Part shown: piece by piece, positions 1 to 7,164 of the stretch | Layout of the letters: each line of letters opens with the position of its first letter | Numbering within the stretch: position 1 is the first letter of the stretch | NCBI RefSeq assembly: GCF_000717715.1 | Contig: NZ_JOAI01000017.1 | Location: forward strand, 74,882-138,881 | Direction: 5' to 3' | From: Streptomyces sp. NRRL B-24484 | GTDB lineage: Bacteria; Actinomycetota; Actinomycetes; Streptomycetales; Streptomycetaceae | DNA length: 64,000 bases | Position numbers and translations under genes: made by a program | Notes under the pieces: generated by a model | Database searches by the model: none | Told to the model about the DNA's origin: nothing | Seen by the model: the letters and a program-made list of their open reading frames with translations, nothing else

Positions 1-115
1 GACCAAGGTGCGCAACATCCGCCTGGTCGACGGCGTGGACGGCCACGACATCGACTGCCGGATCGAGGGCTTCGGCGCCATGCAGCTCAAGTCGAGCGTG
101 GTCAAGAAGGCCTGA
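1..115 (+). CDS. C-terminal end of an unidentified protein (5' truncated by window)
   Basis: The frame is open from base 2 to a TGA at 113-115 and encodes 37 residues ending in LKSSVVKKA. Codon third positions are almost all G or C, as expected for a real gene in this genome. The motif IEGFGAM followed by a short basic tail loosely resembles C-termini of fumarylacetoacetate-hydrolase-fold proteins, but the fragment is too short to assign. The start lies outside the window. Confidence 0.5.
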   Translation, partial: TKVRNIRLVDGVDGHDIDCRIEGFGAMQLKSSVVKKA

Positions 116-154
116 CCCCACCGGACCGGCCTCGGCCCCGCACCCCGGCACACC

Positions 155-562
155 TCAGGGCAGTCGGCCGGAGGAGTGCAGCAGGTCGAACACCATCCGG
201 TCGACGGCCGAGACCCGCGCACGGTCGGCGTAGCCGAACCAGTCCAGCTCCGCGATCTCGTGGGCGGGGACCAGCGGGCCCGTGTGGTCGGCGGTGTAGC
301 AGATCATCCGGAACTCGGTGCTTCCGTCGGAATCCCTCCGCGTCTCGAAGGTGCCCACGTGCACCATCGTGGCCGTGTCCACCCGGGACCGGAGTTCCTC
401 GTCGATCTCGCGCGCCAGGGTCTCGGCGTCGGACTCCCCCGGCTCCCTCCTGCCGCCGGGGAAGTAGAAGACGTCGATGCCGTGGCTGCGCGTCACCAGC
501 ACCCGGCCGCCACGTACCAGAACCCAGGCCACCTTCTCGGGAACGACCGTCAGCCTCTCCAT
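155..562 (-). CDS. NUDIX hydrolase
   Basis: Encodes about 135 residues. A NUDIX box is visible as GGRREPGES followed by AREIDEEL, matching GX5EX7REUXEE; the closing XGU part is replaced by Arg/Ser. The family hydrolyses nucleoside diphosphates linked to another group, with Mg2+ held by the Glu residues of the box; the substrate cannot be told. The start at 562 (MERLTVVP) is preferred because the extra upstream residues to 598 have no conserved character. Neither start has a strong ribosome site. The next gene upstream on the same strand is another NUDIX protein, 90 bases away, so the two may be co-transcribed. The two proteins are not close copies. Confidence 0.85.
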   Translation of the reverse strand: MERLTVVPEKVAWVLVRGGRVLVTRSHGIDVFYFPGGRREPGESDAETLAREIDEELRSRVDTATMVHVGTFETRRDSDGSTEFRMICYTADHTGPLVPAHEIAELDWFGYADRARVSAVDRMVFDLLHSSGRLP

Positions 563-652
563 GCCGGGACCGTACCCATCCATGCGCCGACACAACATCG
601 GGCCGGTCCGGCTGCGGCCACCCGACGCCCCTTCAGCCGGGCACGGCGGCCG

Positions 653-1111
653 TCAGCGGACCACCGGGATCGCCCCGGACCGCCAGTCGGCCAGGCGCCT
701 GCGGATCGACGGCAGCATGGGCAGTTCGTCGGTCTCCGCCGGAGTGAACCAGGCGACCTCCAGCGACTCGTCGGAGATGCCGAGTCGGCCGCCGACCGGC
801 CTGCCGAGCAGGCAGACGGAGAACTCCTGCCGGACCTCGCCGTCGTCGTAGGCGAACACGTGGTGCGGGTTGCTGTAGGTGCCGACGATCTCGACGTCGA
901 TGCCGGTCTCCTCGCGGGTCTCCCGGATGCCGCAGCCGGCCAGGGACTCGCCGAGTTCCATCGCGCCGCCCGGCAGGGCCCACATGCCGTTGTCGGTGCG
1001 GCGCTGCAGCAGCACACGGCCGCGGTCGTCGACCACGACCACCGACGCCGCGGGCACCAGGGAGTTCGCCTTCGGCGCGGCGGGATCTTCCACGTAGTCA
1101 CGCCTCGGCAT
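653..1111 (-). CDS. NUDIX hydrolase
   Basis: Encodes 152 residues with a complete NUDIX signature: GGAMELGES, then RETREETG, matching GX5EX7REUXEEXGU. The N-terminal VVVVDDRGRVLLQRR strand is typical of MutT/ADP-ribose pyrophosphatase-like members that sanitise or recycle nucleotide derivatives. A very good ribosome site (GGAGGTGA) lies 5 bases before the ATG at 1111, which fixes the start. It probably forms a two-gene unit with the NUDIX gene at 155-562. Substrate specificity is not predictable from the sequence. Confidence 0.92.
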   Translation of the reverse strand: MPRRDYVEDPAAPKANSLVPAASVVVVDDRGRVLLQRRTDNGMWALPGGAMELGESLAGCGIRETREETGIDVEIVGTYSNPHHVFAYDDGEVRQEFSVCLLGRPVGGRLGISDESLEVAWFTPAETDELPMLPSIRRRLADWRSGAIPVVR

Positions 1112-1298
1112 GCTTCACCTCCGGGATGCTCCACACGTCACGGCCACGCGCGCCGACGGCTCCTCGGAGGACGCCGGGTGCCGGGCGGACGATCCGTCAG
1201 TCTCGGCCCGCGTCGGCGCGCCGAGTCCGAGGCTACCCGGCAGGAACGGTGTCACGATCGCGTGCCGGTCGCAGCGAAGGCCGGCAGCCGGGTCGGGG

Positions 1299-2345
1299 TC
1301 ATCCGAGGTGCTGGTCGAGGGCCATCTGCAGCAGGGAGACGGCGTAGAGGGCGTCCTGGGACAGCCAGGGCTCGCCGTCGGCGGCGTCGGTGACCATGCG
1401 GCCGTCGATGAACGTTCCCCAGTCCTCGCCGACGGTGGCGACCCAGCCGGCGGGACGGCCGTCGGGGTGGCGGACGGCGAACACACCCGGATCGGCCTCC
1501 CAGCCGTCGACCAGCAGGGTGCCGTCCTCGACGCTCCACGTCCCGGTCGGGGCGCCCAGGCCCCGCGCGAGCGGCGAGAGGGACGTGCGCTCGGCCGCGA
1601 GCGCCAGACGCAGCGGCGCGCCGCTGCCCGCACCGGTGCCCGCGCCGAAGCCGGCGTGCGACTCCGGAGCCGCGTCCGTGTCCGTGTCCGTGTCCGTGTC
1701 CGTGTCCGTGTCCGTGTCCGTGTCCGTGTCCGGCGCGGCTCGGCCGCACGGGGCGGAGTCCGGCTGTTCGGAGGCCGGTGCGGGGACCGGGCCGTGGTGC
1801 AACCGCCGTCGGGGCCGGGGCTGCGGCGGGGTTTCGACGCGCGGGGGCGCAGGGTCCGGGCCGACGCGCGGGGAGGTGTCGGGGCCAGTCGGTTCGGTGC
1901 CGGTGCCGGCGTCGGCGCCCTCCGGCCCGGGGCGGTCGGCGGGGATCCGGGAGCGCAGCAGGCGGGCCGTGCGCAGCAGTTCCTGGGTGGCCGAGGCGAT
2001 GTTGCGTTCCAGTCGGTCCAGGGCGTGGCCGGCGTTCTCGTCCGGGCCGTCGTGCCGGGCGTTCTGCAGGTTCTCCAGGAAGCGGGCGGCGGCCTGCTGG
2101 ACGGCGTCGGCGAGGTCGAGCAGGTGCCGGGCGGCGGGGTCGGTGGCGTCGGAGCTGTCGGAGCCTCCGGGGGTTGCGGCGCGGGAGGCGATGAGGGCCT
2201 CCGCGACCGCGCGGTCGTGGTTCTCGGCGCGGCGGCGCCGGTACGCCTTGGACGAGCAGGACCGGGTGCAGTACACCGGCCGGCGCCCCGGGCCGGCCGC
2301 CCGTACGGCGGTTCCGCACTCCGGGCATGCGGTGGCCTCGGGCAT
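1299..2345 (-). CDS. zinc-ribbon protein with Asp-Thr repeat tract
   Basis: Conserved-hypothetical type protein of about 348 residues. The N-terminus has a four-Cys zinc-finger pattern (CPECG, then YCTRSC) followed by a basic RRRRAE segment, as in small Streptomyces DNA- or RNA-binding-like proteins. A helical region follows (ARHLLDLADAVQQAAARFL), then a low-complexity Pro/Ala/Asp-Thr linker and a globular C-terminal domain (WSVEDGTLLVDGWE...LYAVSLLQMALDQHL). The start at 2345 is chosen because the Cys motif begins only a few residues later; in-frame starts at 2414 (ATG) and 2444 (GTG) are possible. The linker contains nine copies of a 6-bp repeat. Function is unknown. Confidence 0.72.
   Translation of the reverse strand: MPEATACPECGTAVRAAGPGRRPVYCTRSCSSKAYRRRRAENHDRAVAEALIASRAATPGGSDSSDATDPAARHLLDLADAVQQAAARFLENLQNARHDGPDENAGHALDRLERNIASATQELLRTARLLRSRIPADRPGPEGADAGTGTEPTGPDTSPRVGPDPAPPRVETPPQPRPRRRLHHGPVPAPASEQPDSAPCGRAAPDTDTDTDTDTDTDTDTDTDAAPESHAGFGAGTGAGSGAPLRLALAAERTSLSPLARGLGAPTGTWSVEDGTLLVDGWEADPGVFAVRHPDGRPAGWVATVGEDWGTFIDGRMVTDAADGEPWLSQDALYAVSLLQMALDQHLG
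1675..1732. repeat. hexanucleotide tandem repeat TCCGTG x9
   Basis: Nine perfect copies of TCCGTG span 1675-1728, followed by a partial copy to 1732. It lies in frame inside the minus-strand zinc-ribbon gene and encodes a run of Asp-Thr dipeptides. Because the unit is 6 bp, copy-number change alters linker length without a frameshift. Confidence 0.97.
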
Positions 2346-2521
2346 GGCCCTGACGCCGCGCACGTCGATTCCCCGTACGGCCCTGACCGCTCGCGCGTCG
2401 AAACCCTCGTCCATGAGCGGGCAGAGTAGCCGGTCGGCGTGCACGCGACCCGACCGGTCTGCGCGTGCACGGTCGGCGGAGTGCCGGGCGAAGGGCGGCG
2501 GGCGGGCGGCGCCGACGTGAC

Positions 2522-2593
2522 GCGGAGCGGTGCCGGCGCGGAGCGGTGCCGGCGCGGAGCGGTGCCGGCGCGGAGCGGTGCCGGCGCGGAGCG
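2522..2593. repeat. 16-bp tandem repeat, 4.5 copies
   Basis: The unit GCGGAGCGGTGCCGGC repeats four times with a further half copy, essentially without mismatches. It lies between the zinc-ribbon gene and the short coding remnant at 2664. It is too short a unit with no spacers to be a CRISPR array. Confidence 0.95.
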
Positions 2594-2663
2594 TCGTCCG
2601 GGGTCCCGGCCCCGCAGTACGGCGGTTTGTCGGCGCGGTCCGCCGCAGTCGATCATTCGGGGA

Positions 2664-2845
2664 TGCGCCCCGAGGTGCGAGCGTTCGTGGCGGACGGCCC
2701 CCTTCCCGACCAGGAGGCGGACGAGGCGGAGATCGAGCGGCGGGTGACGCAGCTCACGACCGCCGAGCGGCCGGTCACCGCCGAGGAGGCCTGTGGGCCC
2801 GCTGGGGTGCCCGGGCGGACGACGAGGACCGACCTCCCGGACGGG
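2664..2845 (+). pseudogene. remnant of a small conserved hypothetical gene
   Basis: From the ATG at 2664 the frame reads MRPEVRAFVADGPLP, then ERRVTQLTTAERPVTAEEA, an acidic helical pattern with good codon bias. After about residue 45 the sequence loses that character and the frame runs on into low-quality sequence to 3232 with no sensible protein. The pattern resembles the N-termini of small Streptomyces hypothetical proteins. I read it as a truncated or frameshifted remnant. Function is unknown. Confidence 0.3.
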
Positions 2846-3701
2846 ACGGACGGGGTGACGCCACCCCGCGCGAGGACCCGGGGCGAGGCCCTCCGAGGGG
2901 ACGGATCGCCCCGGCGGTGCGGGCCGCCGTGCGACCGCCGTACCGCGCCCCCAGCGCCTCCGGCGCGCTCCTCTCACACCGCGCAAATCGCCCAAAACCC
3001 TCAAATACCCCAATCCGCGCACGCTTTTGTGACGTCCGCCGCCTTTGGGCCCTTTTCCAGGAAAAGTCTGGACTCCGCTGCCGCCGGGAGGATAGAAAAC
3101 TGCAACCCCGTCGGTCAGTGCACCGACGAGTTTCCGCAGGGAACCGTGTGGCACCGGGCCCCGGCCTCGGCCGGACACGTCCGGCCAGGTGGCCCCTGCG
3201 TGCCCACCACCCCGCCCCTCCCGTCGAGGTGACACCGTGACAACCACCACCGACACCCCGCACGGCGAACCGTCCTCCACCGCCGGACGGCCCCGCCCTC
3301 CGCCGAGCCCGCACCGTGCCCCCGAGCGGTGATCACCGCCCCCTCGGGGCAGCCTCGTGCAGAGCGCTGTCCCCGCAACCCTTCGCGAGACCGCCGGCAC
3401 CACCGGCGTCCCTCCCGGCAGGTCCGGCCCGCGACGGCCCACTCCCCCTACCGGCCGACTCCCCGGCCGCGGCGCCGTCCGCCGTACCCCGCCGTACCCA
3501 CTGAGCCCCGGGCCCGCCGGCACTGCCGTGCCCGCCCGGCCCCCGCGGCGCGCCTCCACTCCCCCGTACACGCCCCTGCGGCATCCGTTCGGACACCCCG
3601 TGCCCCCGCACGGCGCCCGAGCCTGCCCGTGCGTGCGGTGCGCCGCCACCGTCCCCCTCTCCCCCTTGTGCGACCAGTCGCCCCCGCGTACCGGAGCCCC
3701 C
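2846..3701. other. long noncoding stretch upstream of the transglycosylase gene
   Basis: About 850 bases without a convincing gene. 2990-3120 is clearly less GC-rich than its surroundings and probably holds a promoter. A 31-codon open frame with a GTG start at 3237 lies in this stretch but has only weak support. The Pro/Ala-rich open frame that continues upstream from 3702 to 3357 in phase with the transglycosylase is judged untranslated, because the signal peptide begins at 3702. I looked for a c-di-AMP (ydaO-type) riboswitch, which often precedes such wall hydrolase genes in actinobacteria, and did not recognise one. Confidence 0.5.
3052..3066. promoter_or_regulatory. perfect palindrome CTTTTCC-A-GGAAAAG
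   Basis: A 15-base perfect inverted repeat with 7-base arms around a single A, in an AT-richer island of otherwise GC-rich noncoding DNA. Its form suits a dimeric regulator operator for the downstream secreted transglycosylase gene, about 640 bases away. The partner regulator is unknown. Confidence 0.4.
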
Positions 3702-4697
3702 ATGCCGAAGCACGCCCGCCCGCGCCGAGTCCCCGCCGTTCTGCTGTCCGGCCGGTGGATCACCACCGCAGCCCTGGCCACCGCGGCCGTCGCGGTCACC
3801 ACCGCGAACACCGCCTCCGCCCACACCGGGTCGGGAGCGACCGCCGCGACCAGCAGCGGGAGCTCCCAGCACGAATCCACGACGTGGAGCACGGCCACGT
3901 CGGCCCGTCCGACGACGGCCGCGGCGCACCGCACCACCGGAGCGGTCCCCGCGCAGCGCAGCACCTCCCCCTCGGCGCAGACCACCCGGGCCGCGCACCG
4001 CACCGGGGTACCCGCCCAGCGCACCGCCGGGTCGGACGGCACCTCGGCCACCTGGCGACACAGCGCGCACCACACCACCGCACCGGCCACCACCAGCCCG
4101 ACCACCACGGCCACGAAGGCCACCACGGCGTCGACCACAACCGGCGGCTCGGCCACGACGGCCGCGAGTCGCACGGCCACCCGGTCCTGGGACGGGAGCA
4201 CCGGCTCCACCCACACCTGGACGGGCTCCTCAGGCGGCACCGGGTGGCAGGGCCACGGCTCGTACGGCACGCAGTCCGCCGGCACGCAGTCCACCTCGCC
4301 GTCCACCGCGCAGGGCGCCGCACCCGCCACCGCGGCGACGGGTACGCAGGCGTCCGCCGCCCCGACCACCAAGGCCACCGGCGACCTCGACAGCTGGATC
4401 AACCAGGCGCTGACCGTGATGGCCGCGAACCACATCCCCGGCACCTACGACGGGATCTACCGCAACGTCATGCGGGAGTCGTCCGGCAACCCGCAGGCCA
4501 TCAACCTCACCGACTCCAACGCCGCCGCCGGTCACCCCTCGAAGGGCCTGCTCCAGGTGATCGACCCGACCTTCCAGGCCTACCACGTGGCCGGTACGTC
4601 CACGGACATCTACGACCCGGTCGCGAACATCACCGCCGCCTGCAACTACGCGGCCCACTTCTACGGCTCCATCGACAACGTCAACGGGCCCTACTGA
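3702..4697 (+). CDS. secreted lytic transglycosylase-like protein (SLT domain)
   Basis: 331 residues. A basic N-terminus and hydrophobic core (ITTAALATAAVAVTTA) form a signal peptide with likely cleavage after NTASA. Residues about 40-225 are a Thr/Ser/Ala/Gly-rich low-complexity linker. The last 100 residues are a soluble-lytic-transglycosylase fold: RESSGNP carries the likely catalytic Glu, followed by KGLLQVIDPTFQ and YDPVANITAACNY, the usual SLT motifs. The family cleaves peptidoglycan glycan strands outside the cell. The start at 3702 is chosen because it gives a clean signal peptide, with CCGGAG just upstream. A strong hairpin follows the stop. Confidence 0.88.
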   Translation: MPKHARPRRVPAVLLSGRWITTAALATAAVAVTTANTASAHTGSGATAATSSGSSQHESTTWSTATSARPTTAAAHRTTGAVPAQRSTSPSAQTTRAAHRTGVPAQRTAGSDGTSATWRHSAHHTTAPATTSPTTTATKATTASTTTGGSATTAASRTATRSWDGSTGSTHTWTGSSGGTGWQGHGSYGTQSAGTQSTSPSTAQGAAPATAATGTQASAAPTTKATGDLDSWINQALTVMAANHIPGTYDGIYRNVMRESSGNPQAINLTDSNAAAGHPSKGLLQVIDPTFQAYHVAGTSTDIYDPVANITAACNYAAHFYGSIDNVNGPY

Positions 4698-4716
4698 CCC
4701 CGGCGGTGCTGCCCGC

Positions 4717-4757
4717 CCGGCAGTCCGGCCCGCACCGGCGGCCCACCGGACTGCCGG
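4717..4757. terminator. hairpin between convergent genes
   Basis: Perfect 12-bp arms CCGGCAGTCCGG / CCGGACTGCCGG with a 17-base loop, 20 bases after the transglycosylase stop and 40 bases before the end of the convergent AraC gene. It probably terminates both. No U-tract, as usual in this genus. Confidence 0.7.
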
Positions 4758-4796
4758 TGCGGCCGCCGGGACCGGGGCAGGGCGGCCCTGCCGTCC

Positions 4797-5609
4797 TCAG
4801 CCGCTCCGTGGCGGGCGTCCCGTGCGGGCGTACCGGCCCGGGGGCACGCCGAGGACGCGCTTGAAGTGCCTCGTGAGGTGGGACTGGTCGTAGAAGCCCG
4901 CGGCGGTGGCGACTTCGCCCGGCGGCCGGCCGCCGAGCAGCAGTCGGCGGGCGAGGTCGACGCGGCGGGACATCACGTACTGGTGGGGTGCGATGCCGAA
5001 GGCGGTGCTGAACGCGCGCACCAGGTGGGCGGGGTGCGCGTGGAGCCGGTGGGCGGCCCCGTCCAGCGTGAGGCGGTCGAGCAGCCGGGCGTCCAGGAGG
5101 TCGCGCAGGTCGTGCGCGAGACCGCGGGCCGGGCCGCCGGCGCGGCCGTCCGGACCGGGCCGCAGGTGGTGGCGCAGGCGCTCGACGACGAGGGCCAGCC
5201 GGCTCTCCGCCTCCAGTTCGTCCCCCGGGGCGGCGAGGGCGGTGTGCAACTGGCCGACGCGCCGGCGCAGGAGGGGGTCGGTGAGGTCGGGTCCGTCGAC
5301 CGCGGGGCCGATGAGGCGGGCGTCCAGCTGCGTCATGTCGAGGTAGAGCACCCGCTTGCGGAAGCCGTCCGCGGTGGCCGGCGAGCCGTTGTGCGGAACC
5401 TGCGGCGGGAGCAGGCTGACGGTGCCGCCCGGGGTGCCGCGCTCGTGCCGGTCGAGGTCGTAGCGGACGGCGCCGTCGTCGACGATCAGCACCGTCCAGG
5501 CGTCGTGGACGTGCATCGGGTAGGCGTGCTCGGTGAAGCGGGCGTGCAGGACCTCCACGACCCCCGGGACGGCGGGTCGCCAGGCGGAGACCTCCTGCTG
5601 CGGTGCCAT
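4797..5609 (-). CDS. AraC-family transcriptional regulator
   Basis: 270 residues. The N-terminal half is an AraC cupin-type sensing domain (HVHDAWTVLIVDDGAV, then LLPPQVPHNG). The C-terminal third carries the two helix-turn-helix motifs of the family (LTLDGAAHRLHAHPAHLVRAF and VATAAGFYDQSHLTRHFKRVLG, then the PGRYAR end). It binds DNA and most likely controls the divergent DUF2000 gene starting 49 bases away. The start at 5609 (MAPQQE) is chosen because the longer frame upstream overlaps the neighbour and lacks conserved sequence. AraC/DUF2000 pairs are a common arrangement. Confidence 0.92.
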   Translation of the reverse strand: MAPQQEVSAWRPAVPGVVEVLHARFTEHAYPMHVHDAWTVLIVDDGAVRYDLDRHERGTPGGTVSLLPPQVPHNGSPATADGFRKRVLYLDMTQLDARLIGPAVDGPDLTDPLLRRRVGQLHTALAAPGDELEAESRLALVVERLRHHLRPGPDGRAGGPARGLAHDLRDLLDARLLDRLTLDGAAHRLHAHPAHLVRAFSTAFGIAPHQYVMSRRVDLARRLLLGGRPPGEVATAAGFYDQSHLTRHFKRVLGVPPGRYARTGRPPRSG

Positions 5610-5658
5610 GCAAAGAACGTACAAGACGGCGGGGCCGGGCGGCCTGCAGTCTCGTGGC

Positions 5659-6135
5659 ATGAGAACGGACCGGACCGACACCCGCGCCGCGGCAGAGACC
5701 GCGCCGCCCACCGACGACGCCCCTGTGCGCTTCGACACGAAGATCGCCGTCCTGCTGCGGGAGGACCTCGAACCCTGGCAGCGGCTGAACGTGACCGCCT
5801 TCCTGGTGAGCGGGCTCGGCACCGCGGCTCCGGAGGTGATCGGCGAGCCGTACGAGGACGCGGACGGCACCGGGTACCTGCCGATGTTCCGTCAGCCCGT
5901 GCTGGTCTTCGAGGGGACGAAGGAGCTCCTGAGCGCCGCGCACGGGCGTGCGCTGTCCCGCTCGCTGCCCGTCGCGGTGTTCACCTCGGAGCTGTTCGCC
6001 ACCGGCAACGACCGGGACAACCGGGCCGCCGTACGGGCCGTGCCCACCGCCCACCTCGACCTCGTCGGCGTCGGCGTCCACGGGCCCCGGAACTCGGTGG
6101 ACAAGGTCCTCAAGGGCGCGCGCATGCACCCCTGA
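5659..6135 (+). CDS. DUF2000 family protein
   Basis: 158 residues. The core reads FDTKIAVLLREDLEPWQRLNV, then TGYLPMFRQPVLVFEG and a C-terminal LDLVGVGVHGPRNSVDKVLKG, characteristic of DUF2000, a small peptidyl-tRNA-hydrolase-like fold of unknown activity. It is divergent from the AraC regulator and probably its target. The N-terminal 20 residues are Thr/Ala-rich and may be disordered. No signal peptide is seen. Confidence 0.88.
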   Translation: MRTDRTDTRAAAETAPPTDDAPVRFDTKIAVLLREDLEPWQRLNVTAFLVSGLGTAAPEVIGEPYEDADGTGYLPMFRQPVLVFEGTKELLSAAHGRALSRSLPVAVFTSELFATGNDRDNRAAVRAVPTAHLDLVGVGVHGPRNSVDKVLKGARMHP

Positions 6136-6260
6136 CCGCGGCCGCCGACCGGTCCGCGCCGCCCGGCCCGCACGGCGGCCGGTGCGGGTCGGCCGCCGCT
6201 TGATCCCCGGCCGCCCGGCAGGGAGGATGCGGAGGTCCGACGATCACGGGGGAGGCCGCG

Positions 6261-7064
6261 GTGGAGCTGGGAACGGTGGCGCTGACCGGCGCAGCGGGGA
6301 CCATCGGGTCCGTCGTGCGCAGGGCGCTCCGGCGCGAGGCGGGGCGGATGGTCCTGCTCGACCGGGTGCCGCTGCGGGCCGAGGCGGACAACGAGGTGGT
6401 GCACACCGTCGACCTGGGGGACGCCGCCGCCGTGGAGTCCGCCCTCGCGGGCGCCGACCGGGTGCTCCACCTTGCCGGTGTGCCGGACGAGGCGCCGCTC
6501 GCGGACCTCCTCGACGCCAATGTGCTCGGGACCCACCACGTGCTGGAGGCGGCGCGCCGTCTCGGCATCGGACGGGTGGTGCTGGCCGGCAGCAACCGGG
6601 TGACCGGTTTCTACCCGGCGGGTCACCTGACGGGGCCTCGGGAGCCCGTCCGGCCCGACGGTCTGTACGGGGTGAGCAAGGTGGCGGTCGAGGCGCTCGG
6701 GCGGCTCTACGCCGACAAGTTCGGCCTGTCCGTGGTCTGTCTGCGGATCGGCAGCTTCGAGCCCGTCCCCACCGAGCCCCGCCACCTGGCGACCTGGCTC
6801 AGTCCGCGGGACGCCGTCGGCTACGTGCGGGCGGCGCTGACCGCCGCGCCCACCACCCGCTTCGCCGCCGTGTACGCGGTCTCCGCGAACACCCGCCGCT
6901 TCTGGGAGCTTCCCGATCCGGCGGTCCTCGGCTACACGCCCGTGGACGACGCCGAGGCGTACGCGGCCGACGTGCCCGGGGCCGACCGCCCGGCGGACCC
7001 GGACGCGCCTCAGGCCGGGGTCTACGCCTCGCCCGGGTTCACGCTCCCGTACCTGCAGCGCTGA
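6261..7064 (+). CDS. NAD(P)-dependent epimerase/dehydratase family (uronate dehydrogenase-like)
   Basis: 267 residues, extended short-chain dehydrogenase fold. The N-terminal Rossmann motif is TGAAGTIG; VLHLAGVPDE is the second strand motif. The catalytic pair is YxxxK (LYGVSKVAVEALGRLY) with the Ser in VLAGSNRVTG. The VRPDGLYGVSK context and WLSPRDAVGYVRAAL resemble uronate dehydrogenases, which oxidise hexuronates to aldaro-lactones with NAD+. The GTG start at 6261 follows GGGGGAGG. The exact substrate is inferred from resemblance only. Confidence 0.82.
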   Translation: MELGTVALTGAAGTIGSVVRRALRREAGRMVLLDRVPLRAEADNEVVHTVDLGDAAAVESALAGADRVLHLAGVPDEAPLADLLDANVLGTHHVLEAARRLGIGRVVLAGSNRVTGFYPAGHLTGPREPVRPDGLYGVSKVAVEALGRLYADKFGLSVVCLRIGSFEPVPTEPRHLATWLSPRDAVGYVRAALTAAPTTRFAAVYAVSANTRRFWELPDPAVLGYTPVDDAEAYAADVPGADRPADPDAPQAGVYASPGFTLPYLQR

Positions 7065-7073
7065 CCGGCGCCT

Positions 7074-7120
7074 GCCCGTCCCACCCGCCGTCGCGACGAG
7101 CACGAGGGGGCGGGACGGGC
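7074..7120. terminator. inverted repeat between convergent genes
   Basis: Nine-base arms GCCCGTCCC / GGGACGGGC separated by 29 bases, directly after the dehydrogenase stop and before the end of the convergent hydrolase gene. Plausible bidirectional terminator; the long loop lowers confidence. Confidence 0.45.
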
Positions 7121-7164
7121 ACGGAAGAGGCAGGTCGGGCGCGGCGCCGGTGCTCGGCGGGGCG

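Noticed and set aside
2522..2593. Possible CRISPR array
   Set aside because: The repeat unit is 16 bp, directly tandem with no spacers, and no cas genes are present.
2846..3701. c-di-AMP (ydaO-type) riboswitch before the transglycosylase gene
   Set aside because: Such switches often precede wall-lytic genes in actinobacteria, but I could not find the conserved core in this leader by eye.
1115..4444. A minus-strand frame open for over 1100 codons across several genes
   Set aside because: It crosses the transglycosylase gene antisense and consists of low-complexity Pro/Arg/Ala runs; long antisense frames are expected at this GC content.
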